Assembly: GCF_004357765.1 (NCBI RefSeq)
Contig: NZ_SMTE01000001.1
Coordinates: 372,001-436,000 of the forward strand
Direction: 5' to 3'
Source: Pseudomonas putida
GTDB lineage: Bacteria > Pseudomonadota > Gammaproteobacteria > Pseudomonadales > Pseudomonadaceae
DNA length: 64,000 bases
A program made the position numbers and the translations under genes. The notes below the pieces were generated by a model. That model was given only the letters and a program-made list of their open reading frames with translations. It did no database searches and was not told the origin of the DNA. This document shows, piece after piece, positions 45,101 to 55,891 of the stretch. Every line of letters begins with the position of its first letter. Position 1 is the stretch's first letter.

Positions 45101-45194
45101 GCTGATCCGCCTTTTGTAGTTGTTTAACCGACGAGGCTGTCGGCGAGCGTGTGCAGGCATCTTCACCGCTGGCGACTGATTTGTTAATTTTGTT

Positions 45195-45209
45195 TTAATC
45201 ATCGATTAA
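45195..45209. promoter_or_regulatory. LysR-type operator between atoD and lysR
   Basis: TTAATC-ATC-GATTAA is a perfect 6-bp dyad in a very AT-rich part of the divergent region. It sits 32 bp before the LysR ATG and 95 bp before the atoD ATG, the usual place for LysR-family recognition sites. Confidence 0.55.
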
Positions 45210-45240
45210 TAACTTTTACAAAACAACGATTGGGCCTGCC

Positions 45241-46146
45241 ATGAACGTCAAGCAACTGCGCGCCTTCGTCACCGTGGCCAAGTACCAGAGCTTCGCCCAA
45301 GCCGGCGAGCACCTGCATGTCTCGCAGCCGGCGCTGAGCCTGACCATCAAGGCCCTCGAGGAAAACCTCGGCGGCGCCCTGCTGACCCGGACCACCCGTA
45401 GCGTCAGCCTCACCACCGAGGGGGAAGTGTTGCTGCCTTTGGCCAGACGGCTGCTGGCCGACTGGGACGACACCGAAGAAATGCTCCGCCAGCGCTTCAC
45501 GCTGCAGTTGGGCCGGGTGTCGGTAGCGGCCATGCCGGCCTTCGCCGGCAATCTGTTGCCGCATGGGCTCAAGGTGTTTCGCCAGCGCTATCCCAAGGTC
45601 AACGTCACCGTCCACGATGTGATCAACGAGCAGGTACTGGAACTGGTGCGCCACCGGCGCGTCGAACTGGGTATCGGCTTCGAGCCGGACAACGCCGAGG
45701 GGCTGCACTTCCATCCGCTGTACAACGACCGCTTCGTCGCGGTGGTGCCAGCCGACTGCCCGCTGGCGCAACTGCCCCACATCACCTGGACACAACTGCT
45801 GGCCGAGGATTTCGTCGCCCTGCAGCGCCCATCGGCGGTGCGTCTGCTACTGGAACAGAACGTCGGGTTACACCATGGCAAGCTCACGGTTGCGTTCGAG
45901 AGCCATCAGTTGGCGACCGTCGGCCGCATGGTCGCCAGCGGCCTGGGCGTCAGCGCGGTGCCGGCACTGTGCATCAACCAGATGCAGGAGTTGGGCGCCC
46001 GCTGCGTGAAGCTGGTCGAGCCGATCGTCGAACGGCGCATCGGTGTCATCGCGCTGAGCGACCATACGCTGTCCACTGCAGCACAGGCGCTGCTGGAAGT
46101 TCTATTGACCCATATCCGCATACCGGAGGTGACATGCGCTACGTGA
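45241..46146 (+). CDS. LysR-family transcriptional regulator
   Basis: 301 aa. N-terminal winged [61 protein letters not shown] and a LysR substrate-binding domain (about 90-295). It is divergent from the CoA-transferase operon with a dyad between them, so it probably activates that operon. Its last 13 bp overlap the following aldo/keto reductase gene. Confidence 0.95.
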   Translation: MNVKQLRAFVTVAKYQSFAQAGEHLHVSQPALSLTIKALEENLGGALLTRTTRSVSLTTEGEVLLPLARRLLADWDDTEEMLRQRFTLQLGRVSVAAMPAFAGNLLPHGLKVFRQRYPKVNVTVHDVINEQVLELVRHRRVELGIGFEPDNAEGLHFHPLYNDRFVAVVPADCPLAQLPHITWTQLLAEDFVALQRPSAVRLLLEQNVGLHHGKLTVAFESHQLATVGRMVASGLGVSAVPALCINQMQELGARCVKLVEPIVERRIGVIALSDHTLSTAAQALLEVLLTHIRIPEVTCAT

Positions 46147-46955
46147 AACTGGCAGGAGAGCGGGTTCCGGCCATCGGCCAGGGAACTTGGTACATGGGTG
46201 AGGACCCTGACCACAGAGCTGCCGAGGTCAAGGCCCTGCAACAGGGGATCGAACTGGGGCTGACCTTGATCGACACTGCCGAAATGTACGCCGAGGGCGG
46301 TGCCGAAGAAGTCGTCGGCCAGGCGATCGCCGGCCGCCGTGACCAAGTGTTCCTGGTCAGCAAGGTCTACCCCCACAACGCCAGCCTGCGCGGCGTGCCA
46401 GCCGCCTGCGAGCGCAGCCTCGAGCGCCTGGGAACCGACTGCATCGACCTGTACTTGCTGCACTGGCGCGGCCGTTATCCGCTGGAAGAAACCGTCGAAG
46501 CTTTCGAGCGTCTGCGCGAGCAAGGCAAGATTCGCCATTGGGGCGTTTCCAACTTCGACACCGATGATTTGCGTGAACTGCAGGACCTGCCGTGCGCCAC
46601 CAATCAGGTGCTGTACAACCCGGCGCAGCGCGGTATCGAGTTCGACCTGCTGCCCTGGAGTCGCAACCACGCCATACCGACCATGGCCTATTGCCCGCTG
46701 GCCCAGGCCGGCCAATTGTTGCACCATCCCGTCCTGGCCGAGATCGGCAAGCGCCACGGGGCCACCCCGGCGCAGGTGATTCTGGCCTGGGTGACCCGGG
46801 ACGAGGACGTGATCGCCATCCCTAAGGCGGTTTCCCCGGAACACGTTCGCCTGAATGCGGCGGCTGGTGCTCTGACCTTGACCAGCGAGGATCTGCGCGC
46901 CATCGACCGGGCGTTTCCGGCGCCGACGCGCAAGCAGCATCTGGCGATGGTCTGA
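46134..46955 (+). CDS. Aldo/keto reductase
   Basis: 273 aa from the ATG at 46134 with GGAGGTG just upstream, inside the end of lysR. The catalytic tetrad context is present: [19 protein letters not shown] (Asp, Tyr), [12 protein letters not shown] (Lys) and DLYLLHWRG (His). The NADPH-binding region is [14 protein letters not shown]. The substrate is unknown. The frame extended further upstream is a shadow of lysR. Confidence 0.92.
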   Translation: MRYVKLAGERVPAIGQGTWYMGEDPDHRAAEVKALQQGIELGLTLIDTAEMYAEGGAEEVVGQAIAGRRDQVFLVSKVYPHNASLRGVPAACERSLERLGTDCIDLYLLHWRGRYPLEETVEAFERLREQGKIRHWGVSNFDTDDLRELQDLPCATNQVLYNPAQRGIEFDLLPWSRNHAIPTMAYCPLAQAGQLLHHPVLAEIGKRHGATPAQVILAWVTRDEDVIAIPKAVSPEHVRLNAAAGALTLTSEDLRAIDRAFPAPTRKQHLAMV

Positions 46956-46964
46956 TCGGTGGCT

Positions 46965-49900
46965 TCAGTGAAAATCCCGGCTGCGCACATCCAGCCCCTG
47001 GAGTAATGCGCTGATATCCTCGAGCCGGCGTGCGATCAAATGGCGCACGCCGTTCTCCTGCTCCAGGCGCCCGCTCACCTTGAGCAGTTGCGAACCCACC
47101 AGCGCCTGCCGTTGCCGTTCGGCCAGGTCGCGCCAGACCACCACGTTGAGCATGCCGAATTCGTCTTCGAGGGTGACGAAGGTCACTCCGCTGGCGGTCT
47201 GTGGACGCTGGCGCCCAACCACCAGACCGGCCACGGCGATGGCATCGCCATGCCCCAGCCCGGCCAGTTCCGCCGAACTGCGGCAACCCAGTGCACGCAG
47301 GCGGGCGCGCAGCAGTTTCAACGGATGCGGCCCCAGGGTGGTCCCCAGGGTGTGGTAGTCAGCAAACAGGTCTTGGGCGATCGTGGGGGGTGGTAGCGCC
47401 ACTGCCACTTCCGCCGTCGGTTCCACCTGCGCGAACAGCGGCAATTGCGTCTGCACCGCCGCCACCTGCCAGCGCGCCTGGTGGCGATTACCGGCCAGTG
47501 CGCGCAAGGCACCCGCATCGGCCAGACGAGCGCGTGCACGACTGTCGAGCCCGGCCCGCAGGCACAGGTCCTCGACATCGCGCCAGGGGCGCTGCGCCCT
47601 CGCCTGCTCCAGGCGCCGCGCATCGCCCTCGGCAAAGCCACGGATCTGCCGCAGCCCCAGGCGGATCGCGAGGTCCCCCGTTGGGTCTGGCTCCAAGGTG
47701 CAATCCCACTCGCTGTGCAACACATCCACCGGATGCACCCTGATCCCTTGACGACGTGCTTCCTGCAACAACTGATCGGGGCTGTAGAACCCCATCGGCC
47801 AGCTGTTGACCAGCGCACAGGTGAAGATCGCCGGCTCATGGCACTTCAGCCAACTGCTGGCATAGCACAGCAAGGCGAAACTGGCGGCATGGGACTCGGG
47901 GAAGCCATAGCTGCCGAACCCCTTGATCTGCTCGAAGATCCGCTCGGCGAAGGCCTGTTCATAGCCATTGCGCAACATGCCCTGGATCAGCCGCAGGCGA
48001 TGCGGCTCAAGACCACCATGACGTTTCCAGGCGGCCATGCTGCGGCGTAACTGGTCGGCTTCGCCGGGGCTGTAGTCGGCGGCGACCATGGCCAGCTCCA
48101 TGACCTGCTCCTGGAACAAGGGCACGCCCAGGGTCCGCTCGAATACGGCTTCGAGCGCCGCCGACGGATAGCTGACCGGCTCCTCGCCCAGGCGCCGGCG
48201 CAGGTACGGATGAACCATGTCGCCCTGGATCGGCCCAGGACGCACGATCGCCACCTCGATGACCAGGTCATAGAACGTCTGCGGCTTGAGCCGTGGCAGC
48301 ATGGCCATCTGCGCCCGCGACTCGATCTGGAACACGCCCATGGTCTCGGCGCGGCCGATCATCGCGTAGGTGGCCGGGCACTCGGCGGGAATGCTGGCCA
48401 GCGTCAGGCTGCGCCCACGATGGCGTTGCACCAGTTCGAAACAACGGCGCAAGGCACTGAGCATGCCCAAGGCCAGCACATCGACCTTGAGCAGGCCGAC
48501 CATATCGAGATCGTCCTTGTCCCACTGGATAACCGTACGGTCGGCCATCGCCGCGTTTTCCACCGGGACCAGTTGGTCGAGCGGCTGCTCGCTGATGACG
48601 AAACCGCCCGGGTGCTGGGAGAGGTGTCGGGGAAAACCGATCAACTGCCCTGCCAGCACCAGGATGCGCCGCAAAGAAGGGCTGTCGGCCTCGAAACCGG
48701 CCTCTGCCAAGCGCGCTGCATCGGGAATGCGGTCGCTCCAACGCCCGCAACATTTGGCCAGGGCATCGACCTGGTCGGCAGGCAGCCCCAGGGTACGGGC
48801 CACATCGCGCACCGCGCCGGCGGCATGATAGGTGCTGACCACCGCTGTGAGCGCGGCGCGATGCCGGCCATAACGACGGAACACGTATTGGATCACCTGT
48901 TCGCGTCGATCATGCTCGAAGTCCACGTCGATGTCCGGAGGTTCGTTGCGCTCACGGGACAGGAATCGCTCGAACAACAGGCGGTGTTGCATGGGGTCGA
49001 GCTCGGTGATCCCCAGCACGAAACAGACCACCGAATTGGCCGCCGAGCCACGCCCCTGGCAGAGGATATGCTCACTGCGAGCGTAGGCAACGATATCGTG
49101 GACGGTTAGGAAATAGCTTTCGTACCCCAGTTCCTCGATCAGCGTCAGCTCACTTTCGAGTACCGCACGCACCTTGTCGCTCGCGCCCTGCGGCCAGCGC
49201 ATGGGCAACCCACGCTGGCACAGTTCGCGCAACCAGCTGGCCGGCGTATGGCCTTCGGGCACGAGTTCGCGGGGGTACTGGTATTTCAGCTCGCCGAGGT
49301 CGAACTGGCAGCGCTCGGCGATCGCCAGGGTCTCGGCCAGCAGGTCTGGCGCATAGAGCTCGGCCAGTTGCTCGCGGCTGCGCAGATGGCGCTCGCCATT
49401 GGCGAACAGAAAGCGCCCCGCCTCGGCCACGGCGCAGTGCTGGCGCAAGGCAGCCATGCAATCTTGCAGAGCGCGGCGCCCCCGCACATGCATGTGCACA
49501 TCGCCACAGGCGACGGCGCGGATGCCCAACTGCGCCGCCAGCATGCGCACACGTGCCAGGCGTTGCGGATCGTCACTGCCGCGGTGCATGTGCACGGCCA
49601 GCCACAAGCGCTCGCCGAACAGTGTCAGCAAGGACCGGCCTGCGCTGATATCGCTGTCGGGGTCGGCGACCCACAGCGCCAGCAAGCCTTGATGGTGTGC
49701 TTGCAGGTCGTCCGCCAGCAATTGGTAATCGCCCTTTTCCGCTCGACGCCGGGCCCGGGTGATCAAGGCACAGAGGTTTTGGTAGCCGGCCAGGTTCTCC
49801 ACCAGCAGGACCAGTTTCGCCCCGCCGTGCACGCGCACCTCGCTGCCGACGATCAACCGTAGCCCGTGCTCCCTGGCCGCCTGCCAGGCCCGCACGATCC

Positions 49901-50045
49901 CGGCCAGGGTGCATTCGTCGGTGATCGCCAGGGCCTGGTAGCCTTGCTCGCGGGCACGTTGAAACAACTCGTCGGCGCTCGATGCGCCGCGCTGGAAGCT
50001 GAAGTTGGACAAGCAATGCAGCTCGGCATAGTCCACGCTGTTCAT
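46965..50045 (-). CDS. dnaE2: DnaE2/ImuC error-prone DNA polymerase III alpha homologue
   Basis: 1026 aa from [23 protein letters not shown], start fixed by the ATGA overlap with imuB. A PHP domain (1-200; [19 protein letters not shown]) is followed by the family C polymerase core with [18 protein letters not shown] and a further Asp in [23 protein letters not shown], then HhH and OB-fold regions. No epsilon-binding proofreading partner is implied. It carries out translesion synthesis with ImuA and ImuB in SOS mutagenesis. A QLPLF segment at about residue 867 resembles a beta-clamp motif. Confidence 0.96.
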   Translation of the reverse strand: MNSVDYAELHCLSNFSFQRGASSADELFQRAREQGYQALAITDECTLAGIVRAWQAAREHGLRLIVGSEVRVHGGAKLVLLVENLAGYQNLCALITRARRRAEKGDYQLLADDLQAHHQGLLALWVADPDSDISAGRSLLTLFGERLWLAVHMHRGSDDPQRLARVRMLAAQLGIRAVACGDVHMHVRGRRALQDCMAALRQHCAVAEAGRFLFANGERHLRSREQLAELYAPDLLAETLAIAERCQFDLGELKYQYPRELVPEGHTPASWLRELCQRGLPMRWPQGASDKVRAVLESELTLIEELGYESYFLTVHDIVAYARSEHILCQGRGSAANSVVCFVLGITELDPMQHRLLFERFLSRERNEPPDIDVDFEHDRREQVIQYVFRRYGRHRAALTAVVSTYHAAGAVRDVARTLGLPADQVDALAKCCGRWSDRIPDAARLAEAGFEADSPSLRRILVLAGQLIGFPRHLSQHPGGFVISEQPLDQLVPVENAAMADRTVIQWDKDDLDMVGLLKVDVLALGMLSALRRCFELVQRHRGRSLTLASIPAECPATYAMIGRAETMGVFQIESRAQMAMLPRLKPQTFYDLVIEVAIVRPGPIQGDMVHPYLRRRLGEEPVSYPSAALEAVFERTLGVPLFQEQVMELAMVAADYSPGEADQLRRSMAAWKRHGGLEPHRLRLIQGMLRNGYEQAFAERIFEQIKGFGSYGFPESHAASFALLCYASSWLKCHEPAIFTCALVNSWPMGFYSPDQLLQEARRQGIRVHPVDVLHSEWDCTLEPDPTGDLAIRLGLRQIRGFAEGDARRLEQARAQRPWRDVEDLCLRAGLDSRARARLADAGALRALAGNRHQARWQVAAVQTQLPLFAQVEPTAEVAVALPPPTIAQDLFADYHTLGTTLGPHPLKLLRARLRALGCRSSAELAGLGHGDAIAVAGLVVGRQRPQTASGVTFVTLEDEFGMLNVVVWRDLAERQRQALVGSQLLKVSGRLEQENGVRHLIARRLEDISALLQGLDVRSRDFH

Positions 50046-51460
50046 GCAAACCATCCTTGCAGCCACAACGGCCCCGGCGCCGCGAGGTCCTGATAGGCCC
50101 AGCCGCGTAATCCTTCGCGGGTTTCGATGCGGTAGTAATCGCGCCGCACATCGCCACCGTCCCACCAGCCGGACTCGATCCGTTCGGCCTGCCCGAGCAG
50201 GCGATGGCCACCCTCGCCCAATGCCAGCGGTGTCGGCAACAACCAACCAGGTCGGCTGCCCGGCAGCACCGCCAACGCGCCCTGGCCGCCCTGCTCCGCC
50301 GCCTGCCAGGCACACTCCGGACGATGATCGGCTTCGGCGCGCAGGCCTTTGACGGCGTTATCGCCAAGCCGAGCCCGCAGGCGCTCTCGTAATTGCTCCC
50401 AGGGCTGCAACTGCTGGGCACGCGGATCGAACAGCGCCCTGTGCTGCGGCACGAAGGCCGGCAGGTCATCGGCTACCAGGCGCAGATTACGCACCGGCGC
50501 CGGAATCTGCAGAGGTTCGAGCCGCCCTCGTGCCAGCTCGAACAACATCGCCGCATCGCGCTCGGCCGCCAGCAACCCGACCTTGAGCAAGGTGTCTGCC
50601 CCCTCGGCATGCTCCAGGTGCAGGCAAAATCGCTGCACGCCACAGTCGCGCCCGGCCAGAAAGGCCGCCAGGTCATTGAGCAGACGGCGCAGCGGGAACA
50701 ACAGCGCCTGATGCGACTCGACGTCGAAATTCAGTTCGAGCCGAGCCTCGAAGCGGTCCGGCGGCTGGTAGAAGTCCAGTCCAAGGCTGCGCAGGCCGAG
50801 CAACTGGTCCAGATGTAACTGCACCTTGGCGGCAAAGCGCTTGGCCAGAGCGTCGCGGGGCAAGGCCAGGACTTCACCGAGCCGGCACAACCCCATGCGT
50901 GAAAAGGCCTCGGCGGCATCACCTGGCAGCCCGATACGCTCGATGGGCATGCTCGCCAGTGCCTCGCGGGTCTGCTGCGGACAGGTCAGGGCCAGGCCAT
51001 CGTGACCATTGGCGAGCATACGTGCGGCAACCGGATTGGTGGCCAACACGATGCGCTGGCGCAGTCCCAGCTCGGTCAGTTCCTGACGCAGCCGTGCCTC
51101 GAAGGTAGGCCAGGGACCGAACAATTGCAGGCTCGAACCCACCTCGAGCAGTAAGGCACGGGGATAATGCAGGCTGACTTGGGCGCTATATCGGTAGGCC
51201 CAGGCCGCCAGCAACTGTTGCAGTTGCTCGATGCGCGCCGGCTCGACCTCTACGCAGGCGAAGCCATCGGCCAGCGCACGGGCTGCGGTAAGTGTCTGCC
51301 CCGCACGCAGGCCCAAGGCCCGGGCGGCCGGATTGACTGCCTGCAAGACGCGGCGCTGGGTCGGCCCGTTGACCAGTACCAGCGGACTATCGGGGTCGGG
51401 GCGTTCGCGCAGGACCGAGTCGAGCGCCAACTGCGGCAGGAGAATACAGGCCCAGAGCAT
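50042..51460 (-). CDS. imuB: ImuB, Y-family polymerase-like mutagenesis protein
   Basis: 472 aa. The Y-family fold is recognisable ([16 protein letters not shown]..., [28 protein letters not shown]), but the acidic catalytic residues of true DinB polymerases are missing (LPQLALDS at the first acid site, LLEVGSSL where SIDEA-type sequences occur), as expected for ImuB. It acts as a clamp-binding adaptor for DnaE2. The C-terminal part (about 330-470) includes [27 protein letters not shown]. It starts 6 bp after imuA and overlaps dnaE2. Confidence 0.94.
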   Translation of the reverse strand: MLWACILLPQLALDSVLRERPDPDSPLVLVNGPTQRRVLQAVNPAARALGLRAGQTLTAARALADGFACVEVEPARIEQLQQLLAAWAYRYSAQVSLHYPRALLLEVGSSLQLFGPWPTFEARLRQELTELGLRQRIVLATNPVAARMLANGHDGLALTCPQQTREALASMPIERIGLPGDAAEAFSRMGLCRLGEVLALPRDALAKRFAAKVQLHLDQLLGLRSLGLDFYQPPDRFEARLELNFDVESHQALLFPLRRLLNDLAAFLAGRDCGVQRFCLHLEHAEGADTLLKVGLLAAERDAAMLFELARGRLEPLQIPAPVRNLRLVADDLPAFVPQHRALFDPRAQQLQPWEQLRERLRARLGDNAVKGLRAEADHRPECAWQAAEQGGQGALAVLPGSRPGWLLPTPLALGEGGHRLLGQAERIESGWWDGGDVRRDYYRIETREGLRGWAYQDLAAPGPLWLQGWFA

Positions 51461-51466
51461 GCTGCA

Positions 51467-52087
51467 TCAGCCCCGCCCTGGGCTGGGGATGGCCCCGGCC
51501 GGCGGCAGGCCGCCCCTGCACTTGAGCACTCGCCATTGCGCCGGACGGGCGTCGATGGCAACGCGTAATGCAGCCGGCGACGGATTGTGCGCAGCCTGTT
51601 GCGGACGACAGGCGAAAGCCAGGGCCTGGCCGGTTTCGGCCGCCACCTGCAGGCGTCGCAACGCGCGGTCGTCGGCACGCTCCGGCCAGCACAGCACCGC
51701 AGCGCAACTACCCGAGCGCAGGCACTGTTCGGCAGCCCACAAGGCATCGGCCTGCTGGGCGTCCACCTGCACCAGCCAGCGCAGGTCCACCCCCGCGGCC
51801 TGCCAGGCCGGCGCGTAGGGCACGAAAGGAGGCGCCACCAGCACCACCCGGCCACCCTCGGCGCTGAGCCGTGCCAACGAGGGCCAGAGCAGGTGCAGCT
51901 CACCGCAACCGGGGCTGGCCAGGAGCAGTTCGGTCAGCGCAGCAGCGGGCCAGCCGCCATCGGGCAAGCGCTCGTCGAGCGCGGCGTGCCCGGTAGGCTG
52001 CAGTCCCTGGGGCCGGGCCTGGGCTTGCCGACCACGCCATACCTGGCGCTGGTCGAGCAGCCGGTCCAGGTCGACGACCGCGCCCAT
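51467..52087 (-). CDS. imuA: ImuA, SOS mutagenesis cassette RecA-like protein
   Basis: 206 aa. It resembles ImuA/SulA-like proteins: LPDGGWPAAALTELLLASPGCGELHLLWPSLARLSAEGGRVVLVAPPFVPYAPAWQAAGVDLRWLV, related to the RecA core but without a Walker A motif. ImuA modulates the ImuB-DnaE2 complex. The start overlaps the lexA2 stop (TGATG at 52085-52089). Confidence 0.93.
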   Translation of the reverse strand: MGAVVDLDRLLDQRQVWRGRQAQARPQGLQPTGHAALDERLPDGGWPAAALTELLLASPGCGELHLLWPSLARLSAEGGRVVLVAPPFVPYAPAWQAAGVDLRWLVQVDAQQADALWAAEQCLRSGSCAAVLCWPERADDRALRRLQVAAETGQALAFACRPQQAAHNPSPAALRVAIDARPAQWRVLKCRGGLPPAGAIPSPGRG

Positions 52088-52704
52088 CAGTCACGCCTCA
52101 ACAGGCCACAGAAGACGCCTTCGATGCAGAAGTCGCGTTCTGGACCGACGTCGATCGGGGCATAGGCCGGGTTGCGCGGCAATAACCGATAACCGCCAGG
52201 TTGGCGCTGCAAGCGCTTGATAGTGACCTCGCCATCCAGGCGGGCAACCACGATCTGGCCGTCACCCGCATCGGCTTGCTGAAGAATGCCCACCAGATCG
52301 CCGTCGTAGATGCCGTCATCGATCATCGAGTCGCCGCGCACCTTGAGCAGGTAGTCGGGGGTACGCCGGAACAGGCTGGGATCGAGCAACAGTTGCTCGT
52401 GGATACCCAAGTCGGGACCGATCGGCGCACCGGCGGCGACTTGCCCCAGCACCGGGATTTCGAGGATTTCCGGACGGCGCAATGGCTCGGCCAGGCGGAT
52501 ACCGCGCGCCTGGTTGGGGGTGACGTCTATATAACCGGCCTGGCACAGCGCCGTAATGTGCTTGCGTGCCACGCTGCGCGAGGCGAAACCGAAGCGCGTG
52601 GCGATGTCGGCCAGGCTTGGCGACTGGCCATGGTCGGCGATGCGTTCGCGAATGAAGCCGAGGATTGCCCGGCGTTTTGGGGTCAGTATGTCCATGGAGT
52701 ACAT
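52087..52704 (-). CDS. lexA2: LexA2, second SOS repressor
   Basis: 205 aa from MYSMDILTPKRRAILGFIRE. Winged HTH (about 5-70; SLADIATRFGFASRSVARKHITALCQAGYI), Ala-Gly cleavage site in QVAAGAP, catalytic Ser in VRGDSMIDDG and Lys in GEVTIKRL. P. putida has two LexA proteins; the one heading imuA-imuB-dnaE2 is LexA2. The start at 52704 is preceded by AAAGAG and lies inside its own operator. A second ATG at 52695 would give 202 aa with a poorer ribosome-binding site. SOS-induced, autoregulated. Confidence 0.95.
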   Translation of the reverse strand: MYSMDILTPKRRAILGFIRERIADHGQSPSLADIATRFGFASRSVARKHITALCQAGYIDVTPNQARGIRLAEPLRRPEILEIPVLGQVAAGAPIGPDLGIHEQLLLDPSLFRRTPDYLLKVRGDSMIDDGIYDGDLVGILQQADAGDGQIVVARLDGEVTIKRLQRQPGGYRLLPRNPAYAPIDVGPERDFCIEGVFCGLLRRD

Positions 52705-52711
52705 TTGTACT
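52698..52711. promoter_or_regulatory. LexA2 operator
   Basis: AGTAC-ATTT-GTACT is a perfect 5-bp dyad with the GTAC-N4-GT(G/A)C form described for P. putida LexA2, not the CTGT-N8-ACAG form of LexA1. It covers the lexA2 start codon and lies 87 bp before the divergent HAD gene. Confidence 0.85.
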
Positions 52712-52797
52712 CTTTTCGGAACACACTGAACAGCCCCCTTCATCGGCTGCTTTGGTTATCATCCCAGGGTGTTGTGTTTTTCTTGCCTGGATGCCTG

Positions 52798-53457
52798 ATG
52801 CTGACCGCCCTGCTGTTCGACCTCGATGGAACCCTGACCGATACCGATACCCTGCACCTGCAGGCCTTCCGCCAGTTGCTGCATGACTATGACGGCCGTG
52901 AGCTGACCCAGGCGCAGTTCGATGCACAGGTCAGCGGTCGGGCCAACGGCGCCTTGTTCGCCGAGTTGTTTCCCGCCGCCAGCGCCGCCGAATGCGCGGC
53001 CCTGGCCGCGCGCAAGGAGGCCTTGTTCCGCGAACTGGCGCCGGTGCTGGCTCCGATGCCGGGACTGCTGCGCTTGCTGGCCTATGCCGAGGCTCAGGCG
53101 ATGGGCATGTGCGTGGTGACCAATGCGCCGCGCCTGAATGCCGAGCACATGCTCGCAGCCATGGGCCTGGGCGCGCAGTTCGAGCACGTGCTGGTGGCCG
53201 AAGAGCTGGCCCGGCCCAAGCCCGACCCCCTGCCGTACCTGACCGGCTTGCAGCGCCTGGGCGCCAGGCCCGAACAGGCCCTGGCCTTCGAGGATTCGCT
53301 GCCAGGAGTGCGTGCGGCCAGTGCGGCAGGGATCTTCACCGTGGGGCTGGCCACCACCCAGACCGAAGAACGGCTTTTGGCAGCGGGAGCTGGGCTGGTG
53401 ATCGACGATTTTGAAGACCCGCGGTTGTGGGCGTTGATGGGTGATAGGCGGGGGTGA
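52798..53457 (+). CDS. HAD-family phosphatase (phosphoglycolate/beta-phosphoglucomutase-like)
   Basis: 219 aa from the ATG at 52798; the longer frame is a shadow of lexA2. HAD motifs: I LLFDLDGTLTDTD (nucleophile Asp), II VVTNAPR, III ARPKPDPLPY and IV AFEDSLPGV. The cap domain is helical, as in subfamily IA. It dephosphorylates a small phosphorylated metabolite that cannot be specified. It is divergent from lexA2 with only 93 bp between, so its promoter may be under LexA2 influence. Confidence 0.92.
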   Translation: MLTALLFDLDGTLTDTDTLHLQAFRQLLHDYDGRELTQAQFDAQVSGRANGALFAELFPAASAAECAALAARKEALFRELAPVLAPMPGLLRLLAYAEAQAMGMCVVTNAPRLNAEHMLAAMGLGAQFEHVLVAEELARPKPDPLPYLTGLQRLGARPEQALAFEDSLPGVRAASAAGIFTVGLATTQTEERLLAAGAGLVIDDFEDPRLWALMGDRRG

Positions 53458-53459
53458 GG

Positions 53460-53479
53460 GCACGCTTCGCGAAGCGTGC
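53460..53479. terminator. Palindrome between convergent HAD and ureG genes
   Basis: GCACGCTTCGCGAAGCGTGC is a perfect 20-bp palindrome 3 bp after the HAD stop. No T-tract follows on either strand, so it is at best a weak or Rho-assisted bidirectional terminator. Confidence 0.45.
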
Positions 53480-53517
53480 GCTCGATGTGTGCGGCACTAC
53501 CCCTCCCAAGCGAACAC

Positions 53518-54141
53518 TCACCCCCTGACGCCAAGCATGCCGCGCTCGACGATGAAGTCGATGACCGCCTGCAGTCCCTCGCCCTTCTTCAGGTTACTGA
53601 AGGTCCACGGGCGCTGCGGGCGCATGCGCTGGGTGTCACGCTCCATCACCTCCAGGGAAGCCCCGACATAGGGCGCCAGGTCGGTCTTGTTGATCACCAG
53701 GAAGTCGGACTTGGTGATGCCCGGGCCACCCTTGCGCGGGATCTTCTCGCCTTCGGCGACGTCAATCACGTAGATGGTCAGGTCAGCCAGTTCCGGGCTG
53801 AAGGTGGCACTCAGGTTGTCGCCGCCGCTTTCCACGAAGATGACTTCCAGATTGCCGAACTTGCGTGCCAAACCCTCTACCGCGGCAAGGTTCATCGAAG
53901 CGTCTTCGCGAATGGCGGTGTGCGGGCAGCCGCCGGTCTCGACACCGACGATGCGCTCAGGCTCCAGGGCGCCGGCCTCGGTGAGGATACGTTGGTCTTC
54001 CTTGGTGTAGATATCGTTGGTGACCACGGCAATCTGGTAGTGATCGCGCATGGCCTTGCACAGGGCTTCGAGCAGCGCGGTCTTGCCGGAACCGACCGGG
54101 CCGCCGACACCGACGCGCAGGGGTTGCTGATAACTTTGCAT
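53518..54141 (-). CDS. ureG: UreG, urease nickel-insertion GTPase
   Basis: 207 aa from [31 protein letters not shown]. It has P-loop GPVGSGKT, metal-binding Cys-Pro-His in [26 protein letters not shown] and the guanine motif NKTDLAP. With UreD, UreF and UreE it delivers nickel to apo-urease. GAGGA precedes the ATG at 54141. Last gene of the ure operon. Confidence 0.97.
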   Translation of the reverse strand: MQSYQQPLRVGVGGPVGSGKTALLEALCKAMRDHYQIAVVTNDIYTKEDQRILTEAGALEPERIVGVETGGCPHTAIREDASMNLAAVEGLARKFGNLEVIFVESGGDNLSATFSPELADLTIYVIDVAEGEKIPRKGGPGITKSDFLVINKTDLAPYVGASLEVMERDTQRMRPQRPWTFSNLKKGEGLQAVIDFIVERGMLGVRG

Positions 54142-54152
54142 GAAGGCAGTCC

Positions 54153-54827
54153 TCAAGAACGGAATAGACGGGTGTATTGGGTTTCGTGTCGTGACGAAGC
54201 GATGGCAAGCAACGGCAAGCCTCCACCGAGCTGATCGTCGGCCAGGGCCAGGGCCTGATCGAGCAGGTCGGACAGTTCCGTGCCCAGGTCACGTAACAGG
54301 GTCTGCGCCGCCTGCTGGCCGAATGGCACCAGCTTGACGCCAGCCATCACGGCACCTTCCAGCCAGGCGAATGCGTGGCCCAGGGCGAGCTGTCGCAGTG
54401 GAATCGACCAATGGGCGCCGAGCCAGGCCATGCCGCCGAGCTGGGTCAGCTCCAGACTGGCGCGCCAGGCCGGTTCCTGGCCCAGTTGCCAGCCATCGAT
54501 CATCCGCGCCAAGGCCGCGCCGCGCTGCTGCTCTTCAAGACGCAGTTCGGCGGTCTCGCGGTTGGCCAGCAGGAATCGGCTCCAGCGAGCGAATGCCTCG
54601 GCATCATTGGCCTGGCAGGCCCGGTACAGGCGCGCCAACACCGGCCAGTCGAGGTAGACCAGGGTGTCGTGCATCTGCTCGCGCTGCCAGGCGGCGAAAG
54701 CGCCGGTGTCACTCACCCAGCCCGCCTCCACCGCCCATTCCAGGCCTTGCGAATAGGTGAAGCCGCCGACCGGCAGGCCGGGGCTGGCCAACTGCAGCAA
54801 GCGCAGCAGTGCCAGGTCGCTGTTCAT
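54153..54827 (-). CDS. ureF: UreF, urease accessory protein
   Basis: 224 aa, all-helical. The N-terminus [34 protein letters not shown] is the UreF signature. It couples UreG to the urease-UreD complex. The start overlaps the hupE-like stop (TGATG at 54825-54829). Confidence 0.96.
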   Translation of the reverse strand: MNSDLALLRLLQLASPGLPVGGFTYSQGLEWAVEAGWVSDTGAFAAWQREQMHDTLVYLDWPVLARLYRACQANDAEAFARWSRFLLANRETAELRLEEQQRGAALARMIDGWQLGQEPAWRASLELTQLGGMAWLGAHWSIPLRQLALGHAFAWLEGAVMAGVKLVPFGQQAAQTLLRDLGTELSDLLDQALALADDQLGGGLPLLAIASSRHETQYTRLFRS

Positions 54828-55372
54828 CAACCGGCCAGCACGACGGCGGCACCGGCCAGCAGGCCGCCACCGAAGGCCTTCTGCAGACCGCTATGGCGGC
54901 GCAGCAGGCAACCGACGGCAAAGCCAGCCAAGAGCAACAGGCCGCTGACAGTGACGAAGCCGGCACTGAACTGCCAGAACGCGCTTGGCGTCGCTTCCAC
55001 ACCGTGGGCCCAGCCATGGAACAGGGCGAACACCGGCATGGCCAGCGCCAGCAGCAATTGGCGGCTGGGCAGCAGGACGGCGGCGGCAGCGACCAGCACC
55101 GACACAGCGATCATGCTCTCCATACCCAGCACATCACCGAACAGGTGCCCACACACGGCGCCGGCGAACATCGCGGCCAAGGTCGCCAGTGGCAGGACCA
55201 GGTTACGCCGGGTCAGCGCGGCCAGCACGCCGGTACCCAACAGCATGAGCAGGTGATCGAGGCCGGTCAGTGGATGCAGCAGGCCATCGTGCAGCGGATT
55301 GGCGTCGTGGCCGGGATGGGCAAAGGCCGGCAGCGCGACCATCAGCAGGACAAGGGCGAACGTCTTCTTCAT
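54827..55372 (-). CDS. ureJ: HupE/UreJ-family nickel permease
   Basis: 181 aa with a signal-like first helix and HPGHDANPLHDGLLHPLTGLDHLLMLLGTGVLAAL, the HupE/UreJ metal-binding signature, plus ALFHGWAHGVE in a later helix. Six membrane segments. It probably moves Ni2+ (periplasmic to cytoplasmic) for urease. GGAG lies 6 bp before the chosen ATG; the ATG one codon upstream (55375) is equally possible. Confidence 0.93.
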   Translation of the reverse strand: MKKTFALVLLMVALPAFAHPGHDANPLHDGLLHPLTGLDHLLMLLGTGVLAALTRRNLVLPLATLAAMFAGAVCGHLFGDVLGMESMIAVSVLVAAAAVLLPSRQLLLALAMPVFALFHGWAHGVEATPSAFWQFSAGFVTVSGLLLLAGFAVGCLLRRHSGLQKAFGGGLLAGAAVVLAG

Positions 55373-55395
55373 CATAAGCTCCATTAACAGCAGGA

Positions 55396-55881
55396 TCAGG
55401 CGTGGGATGGCAGGCGCACGAACGGGTGGTCGTGGCTATGGCTGTGGCTATGCGGTGCACTTTGGTAGGCCCCGGCTTCAGGCTCGAAAGGCGCCTGCTC
55501 GGCCTCTACGGTCAGGCCCAGGCCGCGCAGCATGTCATCGAGCACATAGTCATGCTGGTAGCGCAGCAGGCCCGGCTCGATCTGCAACGGCACGTGGCGG
55601 TTACCCAGGTGGTAGGCAGCACGGGCCAGCAGGTGCGGGTCATCGCAGCGCACCGTGGATACCGCCTCGGGCGCGGCCAGCACGCGCACGACCTGGCCGC
55701 CCTCGGCATCGGCGAGCAGCTCGCCGCCACGCAGCAAGTGCCCGCGTTCGAGCATCAGGCCCGCATCGCGGCCATCGTCCAGGGTCACGCGCAAGCGACT
55801 CTTGATGCGGCTGTCGACATCCAGGGTGACAGTGCCATCGACGCGGTCGGCGCGCTCGATTCGGCGAGTCAGAACGATCAT
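55396..55881 (-). CDS. ureE: UreE, urease nickel metallochaperone
   Basis: 161 aa. N-terminal peptide-binding domain and C-terminal metal-binding domain with GNRHVPLQIE and YVLDDMLRGLGLTVE, then a His-rich tail APHSHSHSHDHPF that binds extra Ni2+. GGAGTGA precedes the ATG. It hands nickel to UreG. Confidence 0.96.
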   Translation of the reverse strand: MIVLTRRIERADRVDGTVTLDVDSRIKSRLRVTLDDGRDAGLMLERGHLLRGGELLADAEGGQVVRVLAAPEAVSTVRCDDPHLLARAAYHLGNRHVPLQIEPGLLRYQHDYVLDDMLRGLGLTVEAEQAPFEPEAGAYQSAPHSHSHSHDHPFVRLPSHA

Positions 55882-55891
55882 CTTCACTCCT

